Below, one piece after another: positions 41,848 to 51,580 of a stretch of DNA of 64,000 nucleotides. A program made the translations under genes and the position numbers. Source of the stretch: WLWS01 sp965243105 (lineage in GTDB: Bacteria > Pseudomonadota > Gammaproteobacteria > Eutrophobiales > Eutrophobiaceae); NCBI GenBank assembly GCA_965243105.1, contig CBDEUC010000003.1, positions 372,001 to 436,000 on the forward strand, written 5' to 3'. Positions within the stretch are counted from its first letter, which is position 1. Every line of letters starts with the position of its first letter. The notes beneath the pieces were generated by a model. The model was not told where the DNA came from. It worked only from the letters and a program-made list of their open reading frames with translations, and did no database searches.

Positions 41848-43680
41848 ATGTCCGAATCCATTAGAAACATCGCCATTGTTGCCCACGTTGATCACGGAAA
41901 AACCACCCTTGTTGACCAGTTGCTTCGACAATCAGGCACCCTTGAGACTCGCAATCGGCCCCTTGACCGGGTCATGGACTCCAATGACCTGGAGCGTGAG
42001 AGGGGTATTACCATATTGTCGAAAAACACTGCACTGAAGTGGCGAGACTTTCGCATAAATATTATCGACACCCCCGGGCACGCTGATTTCGGCGGCGAAG
42101 TGGAGCGTGTTCTGTCCATGGCAGATTCGGTCCTGCTGCTGGTGGACGCGGTCGAAGGCCCAATGCCGCAGACCCGCTTTGTCACGGAAAAGGCCCTTGC
42201 CCGTGGATTGAAACCGATAGTCGTCATCAACAAGATCGACCGGGATGGCGCGAGACCGGACTGGGTGCTGGACCGGACTTTTGACCTGTTTGATCGTCTC
42301 GGTGCCAGCGACGAGCAGCTGGACTTCTCCGTCATCTACGCTTCGGCAAAAAGCGGCTACTCGGGCCTCAGCCCGGATTGCAGTGATGGAGACATGACGC
42401 CCCTGTTTGAAACCATCGTCAGTGAAGTTCCTGCTCCCGAAGTGGACAGCCAGGGCGCTTTTCAATTCCAGGTCAGTGCCCTGGACTACAACAGCTACAT
42501 TGGTGTCATTGGAATCGGCCGCATTTCCCGCGGCAGTACCAGCAGCAATTCGCCGGTAACAGTGGTCGATGCTTCGGGTAAGCAACGCCGTGGCAGGATA
42601 CTGCAACTCTTTCGCCTGCTGGGTCTTGAAAGGATCGAGATTGAAGAAGCGAGTGCCGGGGACATCATTGCCATTTCCGGACTCGAGGAATTAAATATTT
42701 CAGATACCCTGTGTCACCCTGAAGAGGTCCAGCCCTTGCCAGCCCTGGTGGTGGACGAACCCACCGTAACCATGACTTTCCAGGTGAATGATTCACCCTT
42801 TAATGGAAAAGAAGGCAAGTTTGTGACTTCCAGGCAGCTCGCTGAACGATTGAACAGGGAGCTCAAGCACAATGTTGCCTTGCGCGTGGAAGAGACGGAC
42901 AACCCGGACAAGTTCAAGGTGTCCGGGCGTGGCGAGCTCCACCTTTCCATACTCATTGAAAACATGAGACGTGAAAACTACGAGTTCGCAGTATCCCGAC
43001 CCGAAGTTATAGTAAAGGTTGTCGACGGTATAACCTGCGAACCCATGGAAACCCTGACTGTCGACCTTGAGGCTGACTACCAGGGCGCGGTGATGGAAAT
43101 GCTCGGAGCGCGTGGTGGTGAGCTCAAGGACATGGTATCAGACGGAAAAGGCCGTGTGCGCCTCGACTATCTTATTCCTGCCCGGGGAATCATCGGCTTC
43201 AGAACTGACTACCTCACCGCCACCGCTGGTACCGGCTTGCTCTATCACGTGTTTGACCACTACGGCCCCATTAAAAACTCGATAAATAACGAAAGGGTCA
43301 ACGGTGTGCTCGTGGCCAATGGCCAGGGTAAAGCACTCGCCTATTCACTGTTCAACCTGCAGGAACGGGGACAATTGATGATAGACCCCGGCACAGAAGT
43401 GTATGAAGGAATGATCGTTGGACTGCATTCAAGGGACAATGATCTCGTGGTAAACCCACTCAAGGCAAAACAGCTGACCAATATCCGCGCCGCGGGTAAA
43501 GACGATAACATTTTACTGACACCGCCACTTCGCCTTTCACTGGAGAGAGCGCTGGAATTTATTAATGACGATGAGCTGGTAGAAATAACACCAGCCTCAA
43601 TTCGAATAAGGAAAAAACTATTAAAGGAGCATGAACGAAAACGCGCATCCCGTGAAGGAGATGCGCGTGTCGTTGGCTAA
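41848..43680 (+). CDS. typA: Translational GTPase TypA/BipA
   Basis: 610 residues from ATG 41848; five more in-frame residues upstream are unlikely. The G domain has AHVDHGKTTLVDQLL (G1), RGITI (G2), DTPGHADFGGEVER (G3) and NKIDRDGARP (G4). The EF-G-like domains III and V follow, and the C-terminal domain contains GRGELHLSILIENMRRENYE and VFDHYGP. BipA binds ribosomes during stress and assists 50S assembly at low temperature. The gene is monocistronic, and its last codons form a 9-bp stem (43641-43668) that might serve as a 3' structure. Confidence 0.97.
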   Translation: MSESIRNIAIVAHVDHGKTTLVDQLLRQSGTLETRNRPLDRVMDSNDLERERGITILSKNTALKWRDFRINIIDTPGHADFGGEVERVLSMADSVLLLVDAVEGPMPQTRFVTEKALARGLKPIVVINKIDRDGARPDWVLDRTFDLFDRLGASDEQLDFSVIYASAKSGYSGLSPDCSDGDMTPLFETIVSEVPAPEVDSQGAFQFQVSALDYNSYIGVIGIGRISRGSTSSNSPVTVVDASGKQRRGRILQLFRLLGLERIEIEEASAGDIIAISGLEELNISDTLCHPEEVQPLPALVVDEPTVTMTFQVNDSPFNGKEGKFVTSRQLAERLNRELKHNVALRVEETDNPDKFKVSGRGELHLSILIENMRRENYEFAVSRPEVIVKVVDGITCEPMETLTVDLEADYQGAVMEMLGARGGELKDMVSDGKGRVRLDYLIPARGIIGFRTDYLTATAGTGLLYHVFDHYGPIKNSINNERVNGVLVANGQGKALAYSLFNLQERGQLMIDPGTEVYEGMIVGLHSRDNDLVVNPLKAKQLTNIRAAGKDDNILLTPPLRLSLERALEFINDDELVEITPASIRIRKKLLKEHERKRASREGDARVVG

Positions 43681-43691
43681 TGGGTTTTAAA

Positions 43692-43988
43692 TCAGGAGTC
43701 TTCTGATTTTTCTCTGACAACAATAATGCTGTCTCGATAAAATGGGGGGTGAAGCGGCTCGAGGCTCATTTTCACCGCAGCCCTCTCGCCTCCGCGTCCA
43801 TCGTTGTAAATAATCACGTCTTCAGCATTCATCGTGCGATTCCTGAATTCCATCGAGCCATCGGCTCGAACGGTTAACAATTCAGGTTCTTTTTTCGCTG
43901 CCGTTTTAACAGGTGCCTGGCCCATGCAGGCACTGAGCAATACAGTCATCGCTATTGCATATACCGGGGCTAAGCTTGATCGTTTCAT
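43692..43988 (-). CDS. Small putative lipoprotein
   Basis: 98 residues. The N-terminus (SSLAPVYAIAMTVLLSACMG) has the lipobox LSAC, so the mature form is an anchored protein of about 80 residues. The rest has DGSMEFRNRTMNAEDVIIYNDGRGGERAAVKM, a short beta-rich pattern. No family is recognised. It is convergent with typA and separated by 276 bp from the next minus-strand gene. Confidence 0.7.
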   Translation of the reverse strand: MKRSSLAPVYAIAMTVLLSACMGQAPVKTAAKKEPELLTVRADGSMEFRNRTMNAEDVIIYNDGRGGERAAVKMSLEPLHPPFYRDSIIVVREKSEDS

Positions 43989-44092
43989 TTTATTTCATCC
44001 TTTAGTTAACAAAGTAGCTATAAGTATAGGTGATATAAGGATTTTATATTGTGATTGCTTTCACATTAAAGGTCAACCACCTGTGACCATGT

Positions 44093-44116
44093 CGACAATT
44101 TTACTGCAAATTGTCG
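44093..44116. promoter_or_regulatory. Perfect palindrome upstream of the small lipoprotein gene
   Basis: Nine-base arms (CGACAATTT and AAATTGTCG) are separated by 6 nt, about 105 bp upstream of the lipoprotein start codon. On each side lies an ATAAGTATAG direct repeat (44020-44029 and 44125-44134). The set looks like a regulatory region for the 43692-43988 gene; a terminator for the 44265 gene is less likely because there is no T tract. Confidence 0.4.
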
Positions 44117-44264
44117 CGGTAAGTATAAGTATAGACACTCGCCAATATTATTCGCTTCAGCGCTCGTGGCAAAATATAACCTGCGTCACAGAAATTGATA
44201 TTTAGCAATAATAATCAATAGTTTACGTAAGTTTACCCTGCCCTTGAAAATGACCCGCCGTGGC

Positions 44265-44729
44265 TCAGCCTATCCAGCCCTTGTACGCGGAAATGCTAAT
44301 CGCCAGCCCCGTGAGTACACCGACCCATCCAAGCAGTAAATCACTATAGGGTTTTCCCGCTCGTGGCCCTGGACAAAGGACCGATTCATGGGGCTGGTGA
44401 GGATCGTAGTAAACCTCAACCTCGGCGCCCTCGGGATATTTTTCTGCAAGTTCCGTGGTATCAGGATACATCAGCGTATAGAAAGCGGCGTTGCTTCCCA
44501 GTTGTTCACTGCCACCGGCTTCATAGCTGTACTCAACGACAAGGTTATTTACATCCTGCATCACGCCGTTGATATTACGTTTACCCCACAGGCTGACTTT
44601 CAACATGCGCCCTTTTGCCGCTGGCCAGTTGAGACTTTCGGCAGCCTTGCGATGCTGTGTCATGGCATGTCGCAGCATGTAGAAGCCGAAAACTGTAAAT
44701 AAAATACCGGCCCAAAATGCAATGTTCAT
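44265..44729 (-). CDS. DUF3592 membrane protein
   Basis: 154 residues with one membrane helix at each end (FWAGILFTVFGFYMLRHA and LLLGWVGVLTGLAISISAY). The central periplasmic part matches DUF3592: SLNWPAAKGRMLKVSLWG, VVEYSYEAGGSEQLGS, and the typical EVEVYYDPHQPHESVLCPGPR. Function is unknown; the family often sits beside transporters. It follows the second RND permease gene by 41 bp in the same direction, so it may be the last gene of that operon. Confidence 0.82.
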   Translation of the reverse strand: MNIAFWAGILFTVFGFYMLRHAMTQHRKAAESLNWPAAKGRMLKVSLWGKRNINGVMQDVNNLVVEYSYEAGGSEQLGSNAAFYTLMYPDTTELAEKYPEGAEVEVYYDPHQPHESVLCPGPRAGKPYSDLLLGWVGVLTGLAISISAYKGWIG

Positions 44730-44770
44730 TGAAAGCCTCCGTCGTTCAGATGCGCGGCCCGAAGCATTTC

Positions 44771-47700
44771 TCAGGATGATTTATAGGTTTCAAAATTGAC
44801 CCGGAAAAACAACGTATAAAGAATAGGCACAACCGCCAGCGTAAGTCCGGTCGAAAAAACCAGGCCAAAGATAATGGTGATTGCCATTGGCTCCCACATG
44901 GGACCGCCACCCAGCCATAGGGGAAGCAGGCCGCAAACAGTCGTCGCCGTAGTAAGGAGTATGGGTCTCAACCTTTGCTGGGCAGAGGAAATAATGGCAT
45001 TGGCCGGGTTCAGCCTGTTTTCATTGATCTCAATGTTAATCCTGTCGAGTAATACAATGGCATTATTAATCACGATCCCGGCCAGGGAAATGATCCCCAA
45101 CAGGGTCATAAAGCCAAAATAGGAACGCGCCAGTAGTAAACCCAGTGTGACACCGATCAGTGAAAGCGGAATTGTTGTCAGTATGATCATGGGTCGTCGT
45201 ATGGAATTAAACTGCGTCACCAGTAACAGGACGATGATCAATGCCGCAATGGGAAGCTTGTCGGCAATAGCCTGGTTGGCCTTACCGGAGGTTTCAACAG
45301 AACCGCCAAACTCCCACTTGTATCCAAACGGCCACACGGACGATTCTTCTTTTAACCATGGTTGCATCTCTCCAAGTACATCATTCACCGTGTAGCCTGG
45401 TTTAAGCAGTGCCTCGACAGTCACCGTGCGTAGTCGATTACGACGTTCAATCTTGGCAGGCTGCCAAACCATCTCAGCCTCGGCTACCTGGCTCAGCGGT
45501 ACGGAAGTACCGGTCGACTGGGAGTAAACATTAATAGAACGGATTGCGCGGTCATCGTCCCCAATCTGTTGATTATTGGTTGAGCGCAGTACAACCGGTA
45601 TCAGCTTGTCTTTCTCCCGGTATTCCGTCGTTTCAAGACCAGTAAAATAGGTTTGAAGAGAAATGGCGATATCCTCGTGACTGACGCCGGACATGCGGGA
45701 GCGAGATTCATCGATATTTAGCAATATTTTTTTCGACCTTGCACCCCAGCTATCTGTGACCTGCACTGCCCCGGAAATCGTCCTTAGTTTTTCCTTTACC
45801 GTGTCGACAATGTCAAACAACGTATCTGAATCGCGTCCCGATATTCTAATGGCAATGGGTGGCCAGGCCGGCGCACCCAGTTCCAGTTTCTTGATCACCG
45901 GGTCAACATCTGGGAAGTTGGACTTAATGTAGTTGTCAAGCCTGGGAATGATGTCGGGATTGATGATCGTATGGCTGGTGGTATTCACAACGAATATGGC
46001 GTAAGCAGGATTGGGGGGTTCCGGGTTGCTGGATAATATGAAGCGCGGTGCGCCATTGCCGATGAATGCACCCCAATTAATGATGCCTTCGCCATTGTCC
46101 CCGGCCATTAGCTCGGAAAACATGAAGGTCTCTATCTCTTTTGCGATTTTTTCGGTTCGGCTGATGGGAGTCCCCTCCGGTAGCTTCAACTCCATGGTAA
46201 AAGTCGCTCGGTCATTTTCCGGGAAAAAAATGTTTGGTACGTAACCCAGGCCCTTTAGTGCAATCACAAACACAACAAGAATTCCCAGCATGGAAATAAG
46301 TGGTCGTCTCACCAGCCATAGCAAGCTGTTTCGATAACCGGTGTAAAAACGGCTGTCAAAACTGTTCTCCGAACCACCCTGTTTAACCTTCATGAAGCTA
46401 ATCGAAAGAAGCGGTATAAGAGTCAGGGCCATGATCCATGAACACAGCAGCGTAATTGATACCACTTTAAAAAGTGGCGCCGTGTATTCGCCGGTAGAAG
46501 ATTCAGACAGGTAAATCGGCAGGAATGCGGCCGCTGTTGTGACTGACGAAGTAAGCAGGGGAATTTTTAGCTCGTTTGCACAGGAAATTGCCGCATCCCT
46601 GGCTGCCTTGCCATTTTTTATCTGCACCATGATGGACTCGGACATAACGATCGCATTGTCGACCAGCATACCCAGTGCAATTATCAATGCTGCGAGCGAC
46701 ATCTGGTCGAGCCCGATACTGAACAGGTCCATGATAAGGAATGCGCTGAGTATCGTTGCCGGAATCAGGCTGGCAACGATAAATCCAACGCGCAGTCCCA
46801 ATGTCACCAGCATCACAAGTGTTACAACAAAAATGGCCTGGAACAGGTTGCTTTCAAAATCCGCAATCTTTTTCTCAACGACTTCCGGCTGGAACTGGAT
46901 ATCTTCAAATTCGATGCCGATGGGATAGACCGACCTTGCCCGTTCTATCACCTCGTTGACGCTTTCCCCGAGGGATATAATATTGCCGCCTTCACGCAGG
47001 GACACGCCGAGAACAAGGCTGGCGACACCGTTATTCCTGACCATATTGTTCGGGGGGTCAATATAACCCCTTTTTATTGAAACTATATCTTCAAGATAGA
47101 TGACGTCGGTGCTGTTCGGCAGGTTGACAATACTCCTGCTGATATCATTAACGGACTCAAAATTGCCCGTGGGTTCAATGACAATTTTTTCATATTCAAG
47201 CGTGACATCTCCACCGGGCTGAATGATGTTCCTCGCGCGCAGTATTTGCTGTAGTTGCAGTGGTGATAAACCATAGTTGCTCAGCGTGGCGTTATCGTAC
47301 TCAACAAAAATTCTTTCTTCCTGGGCACCATAGATTTCTACTTTTGCCGTGTCAGGGATTAGTAATAACTCATCACGAACTGCATCAGCGATTGACTTAA
47401 GCTCAGCGTAATCAAAGCCATCGCCGCTCAGCCCGACAAGGACCCCAAACACATCGCCAAATTCATCATTGATTATGGGGCCATTGATACCGTCCGGGAG
47501 CTCTCCCCTGATGTTATCGACTTTTCGCCTGAGACTGTCCCAGATGGGACGCATGTTGGTGTATTGCTCCTGCACGTTAACACTGACAATAGACTGGCCG
47601 ACTTTTGACGTACTGCTGACAAAGTCAAGTTCGGGCATTTCCTGCACCGCTTTTTCAATCTTGTCGGTAATAAGTTGCTCAACCCGCTCAGGGCTCGCTC

Positions 47701-47857
47701 CCGGAAAGTAAGTGCGGATCTGCGCGACACGGATTATAAAACCCGGATCCTCCGAACGTGGCATTGCCTGGTAGGTGCTGATTCCGGCCAGAAGGATAAG
47801 TAACAGTGCTACCGAGGTCACCCGGTTGTTATCGATGGCAAACTGCGTGATGTTCAA
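44771..47857 (-). CDS. RND efflux permease (AcrB superfamily), system 2
   Basis: 1028 residues. Both repeats show the RND layout, with large loops after TM1 and TM7. The TM4 relay reads GMLVDNAIVMSES, so the second of the two AcrB aspartates is Asn, and TM10 has Asn instead of Lys (GIVINNAIVLLDRI). The start codon is TTG 47857, with GGAG 7 nt upstream, one base after the adaptor stop. The adaptor and a PBP-TolC fusion are encoded upstream in the same direction, so the tripartite set is complete. The substrate is unknown. Confidence 0.92.
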   Translation of the reverse strand: MNITQFAIDNNRVTSVALLLILLAGISTYQAMPRSEDPGFIIRVAQIRTYFPGASPERVEQLITDKIEKAVQEMPELDFVSSTSKVGQSIVSVNVQEQYTNMRPIWDSLRRKVDNIRGELPDGINGPIINDEFGDVFGVLVGLSGDGFDYAELKSIADAVRDELLLIPDTAKVEIYGAQEERIFVEYDNATLSNYGLSPLQLQQILRARNIIQPGGDVTLEYEKIVIEPTGNFESVNDISRSIVNLPNSTDVIYLEDIVSIKRGYIDPPNNMVRNNGVASLVLGVSLREGGNIISLGESVNEVIERARSVYPIGIEFEDIQFQPEVVEKKIADFESNLFQAIFVVTLVMLVTLGLRVGFIVASLIPATILSAFLIMDLFSIGLDQMSLAALIIALGMLVDNAIVMSESIMVQIKNGKAARDAAISCANELKIPLLTSSVTTAAAFLPIYLSESSTGEYTAPLFKVVSITLLCSWIMALTLIPLLSISFMKVKQGGSENSFDSRFYTGYRNSLLWLVRRPLISMLGILVVFVIALKGLGYVPNIFFPENDRATFTMELKLPEGTPISRTEKIAKEIETFMFSELMAGDNGEGIINWGAFIGNGAPRFILSSNPEPPNPAYAIFVVNTTSHTIINPDIIPRLDNYIKSNFPDVDPVIKKLELGAPAWPPIAIRISGRDSDTLFDIVDTVKEKLRTISGAVQVTDSWGARSKKILLNIDESRSRMSGVSHEDIAISLQTYFTGLETTEYREKDKLIPVVLRSTNNQQIGDDDRAIRSINVYSQSTGTSVPLSQVAEAEMVWQPAKIERRNRLRTVTVEALLKPGYTVNDVLGEMQPWLKEESSVWPFGYKWEFGGSVETSGKANQAIADKLPIAALIIVLLLVTQFNSIRRPMIILTTIPLSLIGVTLGLLLARSYFGFMTLLGIISLAGIVINNAIVLLDRINIEINENRLNPANAIISSAQQRLRPILLTTATTVCGLLPLWLGGGPMWEPMAITIIFGLVFSTGLTLAVVPILYTLFFRVNFETYKSS

Positions 47858-47858
47858 A

Positions 47859-48968
47859 CTACTGCTCCATCTCCGGTAACATTTTCACCCGCTGGCCATC
47901 AATAATCCGCCTGACCCCGGCGGTGACAATCAACTCTCCTTCTTCCAGTCCTGAGCTGATGGTAAGCCCCGGTGGAATAAACTCTCCCAGCTCAATGCTT
48001 CGTCGCCGGGCAACCCAGTCCTCGTTAGAATCCTTTTCAAGCACAAAAACATACTTGCCCTGGCCATCTTCACCCACGGAAACCTGCGGTACCCTCAGGT
48101 TACGCTCACCATTGCCAAGCATTGTCTCAAAGGCGACGTCTGCGGCCATGCCAGATCGAATCTGGTCACAGCCCTCCTGCAGTGCCACGGTGACGGGAAA
48201 CGCGGAGCTTGTATTTGCAGACGCGACGCCTATTTCAGTTACCGTGGCCCGGTAGCTTTGTTCGTTGAGCGCATCAAAACTAACCTGCACCTCTTCACCT
48301 GAACTAATCTGGTTTACAAAGGAACCCGGCACTACGATTTTGACATTGGCACATTCGCCACAGTTAACTTTCAGGATAGCCGTACCGGCATTAACATTCT
48401 CGTTAACTTTTACAAAGGTATCCGCGACGGTACAGACACCGGGAGAATGTAGCCTGGTGTAGGAAAGCTGAAGCCGTGCAGAGCGAAGCTTCTGTATCGC
48501 CGATTCCACCTGCGCTGCAGCTGATTCGGAAGCAGCGCGGGCGCTATCCAGTTCAAGCTTGGAAGTATTGTCGTTCTCATACAGCGTCTTGGTCCGCTCG
48601 TAGGAGGATTTCGCGCTTCGCATCTGCGCCTGTGCATTTGCCAGGCTGGCCTCAGCATCGTGAATGCTGATGTTAAAATCCGTAGGATCAAGCTTTGCAA
48701 TAATCTGGCCCGCCTGCAGCTGGTCACCAACGCTGGCATCTCTCACCTGCAGCGTTCCGGAAACCTTAAAACTGAGGCTGCTTTCAAGCTTGGCTTCGGA
48801 CGATCCAGAAAACACTCGCTGCATCATGCCATCATCCAGCATAACTTTCGTATAACGGACAGGTCTAATAATTTCTTCTTCTTCGCCCTGGTCTCCACTA
48901 TCACATGCAGACAGGCAAGCCAGCGACAGGCAGAGAAGTACACCGATACTGTTGTTAGCGCGCCTCAC
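47859..48968 (-). CDS. RND periplasmic adaptor lipoprotein, system 2
   Basis: The longest frame starts at 49007, but GTG 48968 has GGAG 8 nt upstream and begins a lipoprotein signal ending in LACLSAC. It overlaps the end of the TolC-like gene by 14 bp, so translation is likely coupled. About 369 residues follow, with the lipoyl half-motifs SLSFKVSGTLQVRDASVGDQ and LSYTRLHSPGVCTVADTF and a helical hairpin between. Two cysteines in NCGECANVKIVV are unusual for the family. It should join the permease to the outer-membrane channel. Confidence 0.88.
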   Translation of the reverse strand: MRRANNSIGVLLCLSLACLSACDSGDQGEEEEIIRPVRYTKVMLDDGMMQRVFSGSSEAKLESSLSFKVSGTLQVRDASVGDQLQAGQIIAKLDPTDFNISIHDAEASLANAQAQMRSAKSSYERTKTLYENDNTSKLELDSARAASESAAAQVESAIQKLRSARLQLSYTRLHSPGVCTVADTFVKVNENVNAGTAILKVNCGECANVKIVVPGSFVNQISSGEEVQVSFDALNEQSYRATVTEIGVASANTSSAFPVTVALQEGCDQIRSGMAADVAFETMLGNGERNLRVPQVSVGEDGQGKYVFVLEKDSNEDWVARRRSIELGEFIPPGLTISSGLEEGELIVTAGVRRIIDGQRVKMLPEMEQ

Positions 48969-51324
48969 TTTTTCCACTCCGGTTTGTCTTTTCATAATAT
49001 GCCTCAATATTTTCGTACCACTGCCTGCGCTCTTCCGCTGTCATGAAAAAATCAAATCGCGCAGTTGCTCGCTGCACTTCCATGAGGTCCAGCAGGAAGT
49101 CATAAATTGCATTTGCAGCACTGAGATCCGCGGCCAGTGCGGCATTCTGTGCGTCAATAAGCTGGATAAATGACACCGAGCCGGCACGGTATGACTCGGT
49201 AATCAATTGCAGGTTGCTTGCAGAGGCATTGGCGGCCTTGCGCGCCAACTCGATGCTGGGATAAGAGGCGCCGATGTTGTGCAAGCCGTTCCTGATACGT
49301 GCCTCTATCCTCTGTTCGCTTGCGTGCCGGGTGTAATGCAGTCGCAGAAGATCATCCCGCTCCCGCGCCAGGGTGGCTTTTCGAGCACCGCCCTGGAACA
49401 GGGGCAGGCGCGCCGTCAGTCCCATGTTCCAGCCACCGTCGTCCATGCCGGGCGGCAGGGCAGATGACGCACCACCGCGGGAAAAGGTATCGTTAAAGCC
49501 ACCTTGCACACTTATTTCAGGTACCCAGTACTGTCTGCGCGCGTTTGTGATTATTCTCTCCTGCGCTTCTATGTTAAGCGAGATAGCCAGTAGCTCAGGT
49601 GCATTCTGCAGGCCCAGCTCAGCCATGTAATCATGAAAAACAAACCACTTCTTCTGGTTCTCAACATAAGTGAAAAACCGGGGATCGCTGATCAGCAGCA
49701 GGGGATCGCTTATGTCGGCATCTTTGAGAGTAAAAGCTTCATTCTGTGGCCTGTTTAACAGCCTGTTAAGATTAAGCTCCGCTTGTAGCCTGCCAGCTTC
49801 CGCAGAAAGCGCTTCCTGCCGGTCGGTGGCAATTTCACTCTCCCAGCGAAACACATCTGCTCGGGAAGACTGGCCAATTGACTCCCTGACACGTGCCAGT
49901 TCCAGGTTTTGTCGTGAACGGCGCACGTTCTCCTTCTGGATTCGTTCGATTGTTTTTGCCTTGAGTATATTGAGGTAGGCGGTACTGGTATCAAGAATAA
50001 TGTCCAGCCTGGTACTGTCCCGTTCAAATTCCAGGGCCTCCTGGAATCTTCCACTGTTTTGCAAATTTGCCCAGGCCGAGTCTGAATAAATAATCTGGCT
50101 CAGGCGAAAACTACCACTTGCCGCTCTTTGTGGTTGCTGGATATTTGCTATCCCCCGCTCCCTTGTTTCCCCGGTAACAGAAGAATCCAGCTGCGGTAAG
50201 AGCACAGAACGGGCTAGTGGAATACTGTGCTGTCCCACTGCAACCTCCTGGTTGGCCACCGCAAGGTCAAGGTTTGATTGAATGGCCTCTTTCACTGCAC
50301 TAAGCAGGGTCAGCATGTTTCCATTCGCGGGTCTCTCTTCCTTGATCCTTTCAGCCTCGGATAATGTGCTCCAGTTTGGATAAAGATCGATGGCTCGCGC
50401 GGTTTCCATGTTGACCGCGAGTCGTTCTCCCACGGAGAAGGTCACCGGAAGAGAGCCAGCATCTTCACCGGTGAGTATGCTTAGCACGTTGATGGCAACT
50501 CTACGTGCCATGCGACTGACGTCACTCCTTGGCGCTATTGAAGCAAAAATACCCAGCTCCACTTCATCGCGACCATGCATGGAAAAGCTGGGTAGCTTTC
50601 GCTGCTTCAGGCCTTCACTCAGCAGCACAAACTCCTCTTCGCTCATCTTGATTAGTGGTGTCACCATCACCGCTGAAGTGGTATCACTAAGGCGAGACAG
50701 CGCCGGCCCGGCCTTATCTCCCACGGCAATAAGGTCAAACTCAATACCATAGTCGTCAGAAGCCGCCGCTGCACGTCGCTGGAGCTGCGGTAAACGCTGT
50801 AATATTGCGTCGGTCACGAGGATGCTCAGGTGCTCTAACTTTACAATTTCGAGCAGAGCCTCGAGATCCCTCTCAAACGACTTTGGGGAAGCAAGGTAAT
50901 TCAGGTTTTTAACACCACTCGTGCCCTGATCAAGGGGAGCCCCTTGAAGCACGATATCGATAATCGTGGTTGCGATCGCCGGCTTGGGTAGCGATGGCCT
51001 TGAAATAAGTGTCTGTGAACCTACGGGGCCGGTGGCGATGACGATGTCGACGGTGTTGTTCCTGAGCAGTGCATCTATGGAACTATCGATAGTGTTTTCG
51101 TCCCATTCACCGCTGACCTGCGCAAAGGAGGGAAAGCGGGCATCGAACTCACCCCTCGTGATTTCCAGGATCTCCTGTTTCATGACGTCAGTTTGATGAG
51201 CGAAACGCGGGCTTTCCCCGTCGCTGACAAACGCAATATTAATGACAGGAAGATTTTGACCCCCGGCAAGCTGCGGGATTGTGCAAAGAGCGACTAATAA
51301 AAAAGCAATTGGAAGTCTTTTCAT
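48955..51324 (-). CDS. Fusion of PBP-like domain and TolC outer-membrane factor
   Basis: The frame opens at 51387; ATG 51324 starts a signal peptide (RLPIAFLLVALCTIPQLAGG), giving about 790 residues. Residues 25-310 resemble a type 1 periplasmic binding protein of the ABC-substrate (COG2984-like) kind: LPVINIAFVSDGES, VDIVIATGPVGSQTLI, HLSILVTDAIL, AVMVTPLIKMSEEE and LPSFSMHGRDEVELGIFASI. A linker leads to two OEP repeats (about 355-770) of the TolC type, with LANQEVAVGQ-like starts and RLPLFQGGARKATLARERDD. Its adaptor and permease follow, so it is the pump's exit duct with an added periplasmic ligand domain. Confidence 0.82.
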   Translation of the reverse strand: MKRLPIAFLLVALCTIPQLAGGQNLPVINIAFVSDGESPRFAHQTDVMKQEILEITRGEFDARFPSFAQVSGEWDENTIDSSIDALLRNNTVDIVIATGPVGSQTLISRPSLPKPAIATTIIDIVLQGAPLDQGTSGVKNLNYLASPKSFERDLEALLEIVKLEHLSILVTDAILQRLPQLQRRAAAASDDYGIEFDLIAVGDKAGPALSRLSDTTSAVMVTPLIKMSEEEFVLLSEGLKQRKLPSFSMHGRDEVELGIFASIAPRSDVSRMARRVAINVLSILTGEDAGSLPVTFSVGERLAVNMETARAIDLYPNWSTLSEAERIKEERPANGNMLTLLSAVKEAIQSNLDLAVANQEVAVGQHSIPLARSVLLPQLDSSVTGETRERGIANIQQPQRAASGSFRLSQIIYSDSAWANLQNSGRFQEALEFERDSTRLDIILDTSTAYLNILKAKTIERIQKENVRRSRQNLELARVRESIGQSSRADVFRWESEIATDRQEALSAEAGRLQAELNLNRLLNRPQNEAFTLKDADISDPLLLISDPRFFTYVENQKKWFVFHDYMAELGLQNAPELLAISLNIEAQERIITNARRQYWVPEISVQGGFNDTFSRGGASSALPPGMDDGGWNMGLTARLPLFQGGARKATLARERDDLLRLHYTRHASEQRIEARIRNGLHNIGASYPSIELARKAANASASNLQLITESYRAGSVSFIQLIDAQNAALAADLSAANAIYDFLLDLMEVQRATARFDFFMTAEERRQWYENIEAYYEKTNRSGKSEAR

Positions 51325-51435
51325 AAATTTATTAATGCAGGTCCATCCTGGCTCACCGCAAAAAGTACAAATCCAGGAAGGTAGCAACTACTTTTCTGGA
51401 TTTGGCGCTTCGCAGCACGTTCCTATTTACCATCG

Positions 51436-51472
51436 GAGGAAAAATTCCATAACTGTTTAACGTGCAGTTATG
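51436..51472 (-). terminator. Probable terminator after tRNA-Arg
   Basis: An 8-bp stem (CATAACTG and its complement, 51448-51455 with 51465-51472) has a 9-nt loop. On the minus strand it is followed by GAATTTTTCC, a few bases after the tRNA CCA end. Confidence 0.5.
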
Positions 51473-51476
51473 AAAT

Positions 51477-51553
51477 TGGCGCTCCCGGCAGGACTCGAAC
51501 CTGCAACCCTCGGGTTCGAAGCCCGATACTCTATCCAGTTGAGCTACGGAAGC
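51477..51553 (-). tRNA. tRNA-Arg (anticodon UCG)
   Basis: The minus strand folds into a full cloverleaf. The acceptor stem GCTTCCG pairs with CGGGAGC (one T-G pair), with discriminator G and encoded CCA. The D arm is GCTC/GAGT. The anticodon stem TCGGG/CCCGA carries the loop CTTCGAA, so the anticodon is TCG. The T arm is GCAGG-TTCGAGT-CCTGC. It reads CGA (and perhaps other CGN) codons. A TATAGT at 51575-51580 is a likely -10. It is a single tRNA, not part of an array. Confidence 0.97.
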
Positions 51554-51574
51554 GCTAAGGTTATTGCAGGGTCT

Positions 51575-51580
51575 ACTATA
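51575..51580 (-). promoter_or_regulatory. Candidate -10 element of tRNA-Arg
   Basis: TATAGT on the minus strand lies 22 bp before the tRNA 5' end. No clear -35 hexamer is seen. Confidence 0.4.

Noticed and set aside
43641..43668. 9-bp stem at the end of typA as a terminator
   Set aside because: It lies within the coding region and has no T tract.
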